Assembly: GCA_029240815.1 (NCBI GenBank)
Contig: JARDZO010000462.1
Span: 1-6,350 of the forward strand
Direction of reading: 5' to 3'
Length of the DNA: 6,350 bases
From: Brevibacillus sp.
GTDB taxonomy: Bacteria; Bacillota; Bacilli; Brevibacillales; Brevibacillaceae
The translations under genes and the position numbers were made by a program. Below, piece after piece: positions 5,467 through 6,350 of the stretch; the stretch's first letter is position 1, and every line of letters begins with the position of its first letter. Under the pieces are notes generated by a model, which searched no databases, had not been told where the DNA came from, and saw nothing but the letters and a program-made list of their open reading frames with translations.

Positions 5467-6315
5467 ATGAATATTTTCGTAACCGGGGCAACAGGCAAAG
5501 TAGGAAGCCGATTTATACCGCGCTTGCTGCAACGCGGACATAACGTTAAAGTTTTGGTTCGTGATGCTGCGAAGGCAGATTCGTTTCAACAGCAAGAGGT
5601 CGAAGTTATAGAAGGCGACCTATTGCAAATGGAAAGTCTCGCAAACGTGTTGCAAGGCATTGATACCGTGGTGCATCTGGCAGCACAATTTCGTGGAGTA
5701 GATGAAGCAACAGCGAGAATGTCAAACATCGATGCCAGTATTGCCTTAGCGGGGGCAGCCCTGAAGGCGAACGTTCCAAAGTTTGTATTTGCCAGCACGA
5801 ATCTAGTGTATGGAGCAAGTGAGCATAGCAGACCGAGCCGTGAGAACGATGAATTGCGACCTGCCTTCCCTTATCCGCAGACCAAAGCGGCAGCTGAAGA
5901 AGATTTGCTTCGGCTGCATCGCGAGAAGGGATTAGGGCTTCGCATCCTACGGTTTGCTTTTGTCTATGGGGAGCGTGATCCCCATGTCTCGGAATTTCTG
6001 CCAATCATGAGCAAGTGGAATCCCGCCAAGCGGCTCCATATGGTGCATCATGCGGATGTGTGCCAAGCGCTGCTGCTTGCCGCCACCACGCCAGACATCG
6101 ATGGCCGCATCTATAACGTTGCCGACGACTCCCCCATAACAACGGCAGAGCTGTTTCAACTCAATGATGTGCCCTACCGAGAACCGTCGAAAGACTTGCA
6201 GCAAGAATTCAATCCATGGGACATGATCGTAGATACAACACGCATTAGAGTCGAGCTAAACCATCGTCCTATCTTCCCTTCCTTCTATACTGCAAGGGAT
6301 GCAGGAGCATTATAA
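5467..6315 (+). CDS. extended short-chain dehydrogenase / NAD(P)-dependent epimerase-type oxidoreductase
   Basis: The protein is 282 aa and cytoplasmic. It has an N-terminal Rossmann fold with GATGKVG (7-13), the acidic D51 after the third strand, and HLAA (70-73). Arg32 after the second strand (VLVRD) hints at NADP(H) preference. The catalytic set is S110/T111, Y136 and K140 (YPQTK). A C-terminal part with VHHADVCQALLLA (193-205) and GRIYNVADD (213-221) is typical of extended SDR or nucleotide-sugar epimerase-like proteins. The substrate is not predictable; it need not be a sugar. AGGAGG (5453-5458) lies 8 nt before the ATG. The divergent MmyB-like regulator probably controls it. It appears complete and monocistronic, ending in a hairpin at the window edge. 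Confidence 0.9.
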   Translation: MNIFVTGATGKVGSRFIPRLLQRGHNVKVLVRDAAKADSFQQQEVEVIEGDLLQMESLANVLQGIDTVVHLAAQFRGVDEATARMSNIDASIALAGAALKANVPKFVFASTNLVYGASEHSRPSRENDELRPAFPYPQTKAAAEEDLLRLHREKGLGLRILRFAFVYGERDPHVSEFLPIMSKWNPAKRLHMVHHADVCQALLLAATTPDIDGRIYNVADDSPITTAELFQLNDVPYREPSKDLQQEFNPWDMIVDTTRIRVELNHRPIFPSFYTARDAGAL

Positions 6316-6329
6316 TCCTTCTACATTCA

Positions 6330-6350
6330 GCCCCCTACCTTTTTGGGGGC
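6330..6350 (+). terminator. probable intrinsic terminator of the dehydrogenase gene, cut by the window end
   Basis: GCCCCC (6330-6335) and GGGGGC (6345-6350) form a perfect 6-bp G-C stem with a 9-nt loop, 14 bp after the stop codon. The expected T-run would lie outside the window. Confidence 0.75.

Noticed and set aside
5606..6004. Minus-strand open frame of 132 codons within the dehydrogenase
   Set aside because: It is a shadow of the dehydrogenase, which has a perfect ribosome binding site and complete catalytic motifs.
1..6350. Search for transposases, insertion-sequence ends, CRISPR repeats, tRNA or rRNA genes
   Set aside because: None was visible by reading; the inverted repeats found are all explained as terminators or regulatory sites.

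Overview
The window looks like chromosomal DNA of a low-to-moderate GC Firmicute, most like Paenibacillus or a related Bacillales genus. The signs are purine-rich AGGAGG-type ribosome binding sites, intrinsic terminators with T-runs, sigma-A-like promoters, and this mix of regulator/transporter and regulator/oxidoreductase pairs. The assignment is inferred from style and gene content, not from a search.

Left part (1-2266, minus strand). The main gene (294-1757) is an antibiotic-resistance ABC-F ATPase of the Msr family. It has the same length (487 aa) and arrangement as MsrD, which frees ribosomes from macrolides and streptogramin B. It sits behind a leader of about 460 nt with a consensus-like promoter (2222-2250) and a perfect Shine-Dalgarno serving an 8-codon ORF, MLHSMRIR (2163-2189). 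That peptide matches the macrolide-arrest leader type of ErmDL and MsrA (SMR-L/I-R/K, the +x+ motif). The stop codon of the peptide lies inside the 5' arm of a terminator-like hairpin (2101-2166). A second terminator with a perfect 10-bp stem and nine Ts follows (1975-2020). Two mutually exclusive hairpins (1777-1815) end 3 nt before the msr Shine-Dalgarno. The simplest reading is macrolide-sensing transcription attenuation, possibly with a second layer near the msr start. A 95-codon reading frame of unknown status runs through the leader. Positions 1-229, beyond the msr terminator, hold no firm gene.

Middle part (2267-4494). A small two-helix membrane protein (2267-2422) and a LysR-type regulator (2559-3461) lie on the minus strand, the regulator ending at an intrinsic terminator. 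An EamA/DMT-family exporter (3592-4494) diverges from the regulator. The shared intergenic region carries a 13-bp perfect inverted repeat with a T-N11-A core. This is a typical LysR/exporter pair in which the regulator probably controls both itself and the transporter.

Right part (4520-6350). An XRE regulator with an MmyB-like ligand-binding domain (minus) diverges from an extended short-chain dehydrogenase/NAD-dependent epimerase-type protein (plus). This is a recurrent pairing for that regulator family. The 119-bp gap holds back-to-back candidate promoters and two inverted repeats. The dehydrogenase ends in a GC-rich hairpin at the window edge. The EamA and XRE genes converge with only 25 bp between their stop codons.

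The most interesting system is the leader of the msr-like gene.
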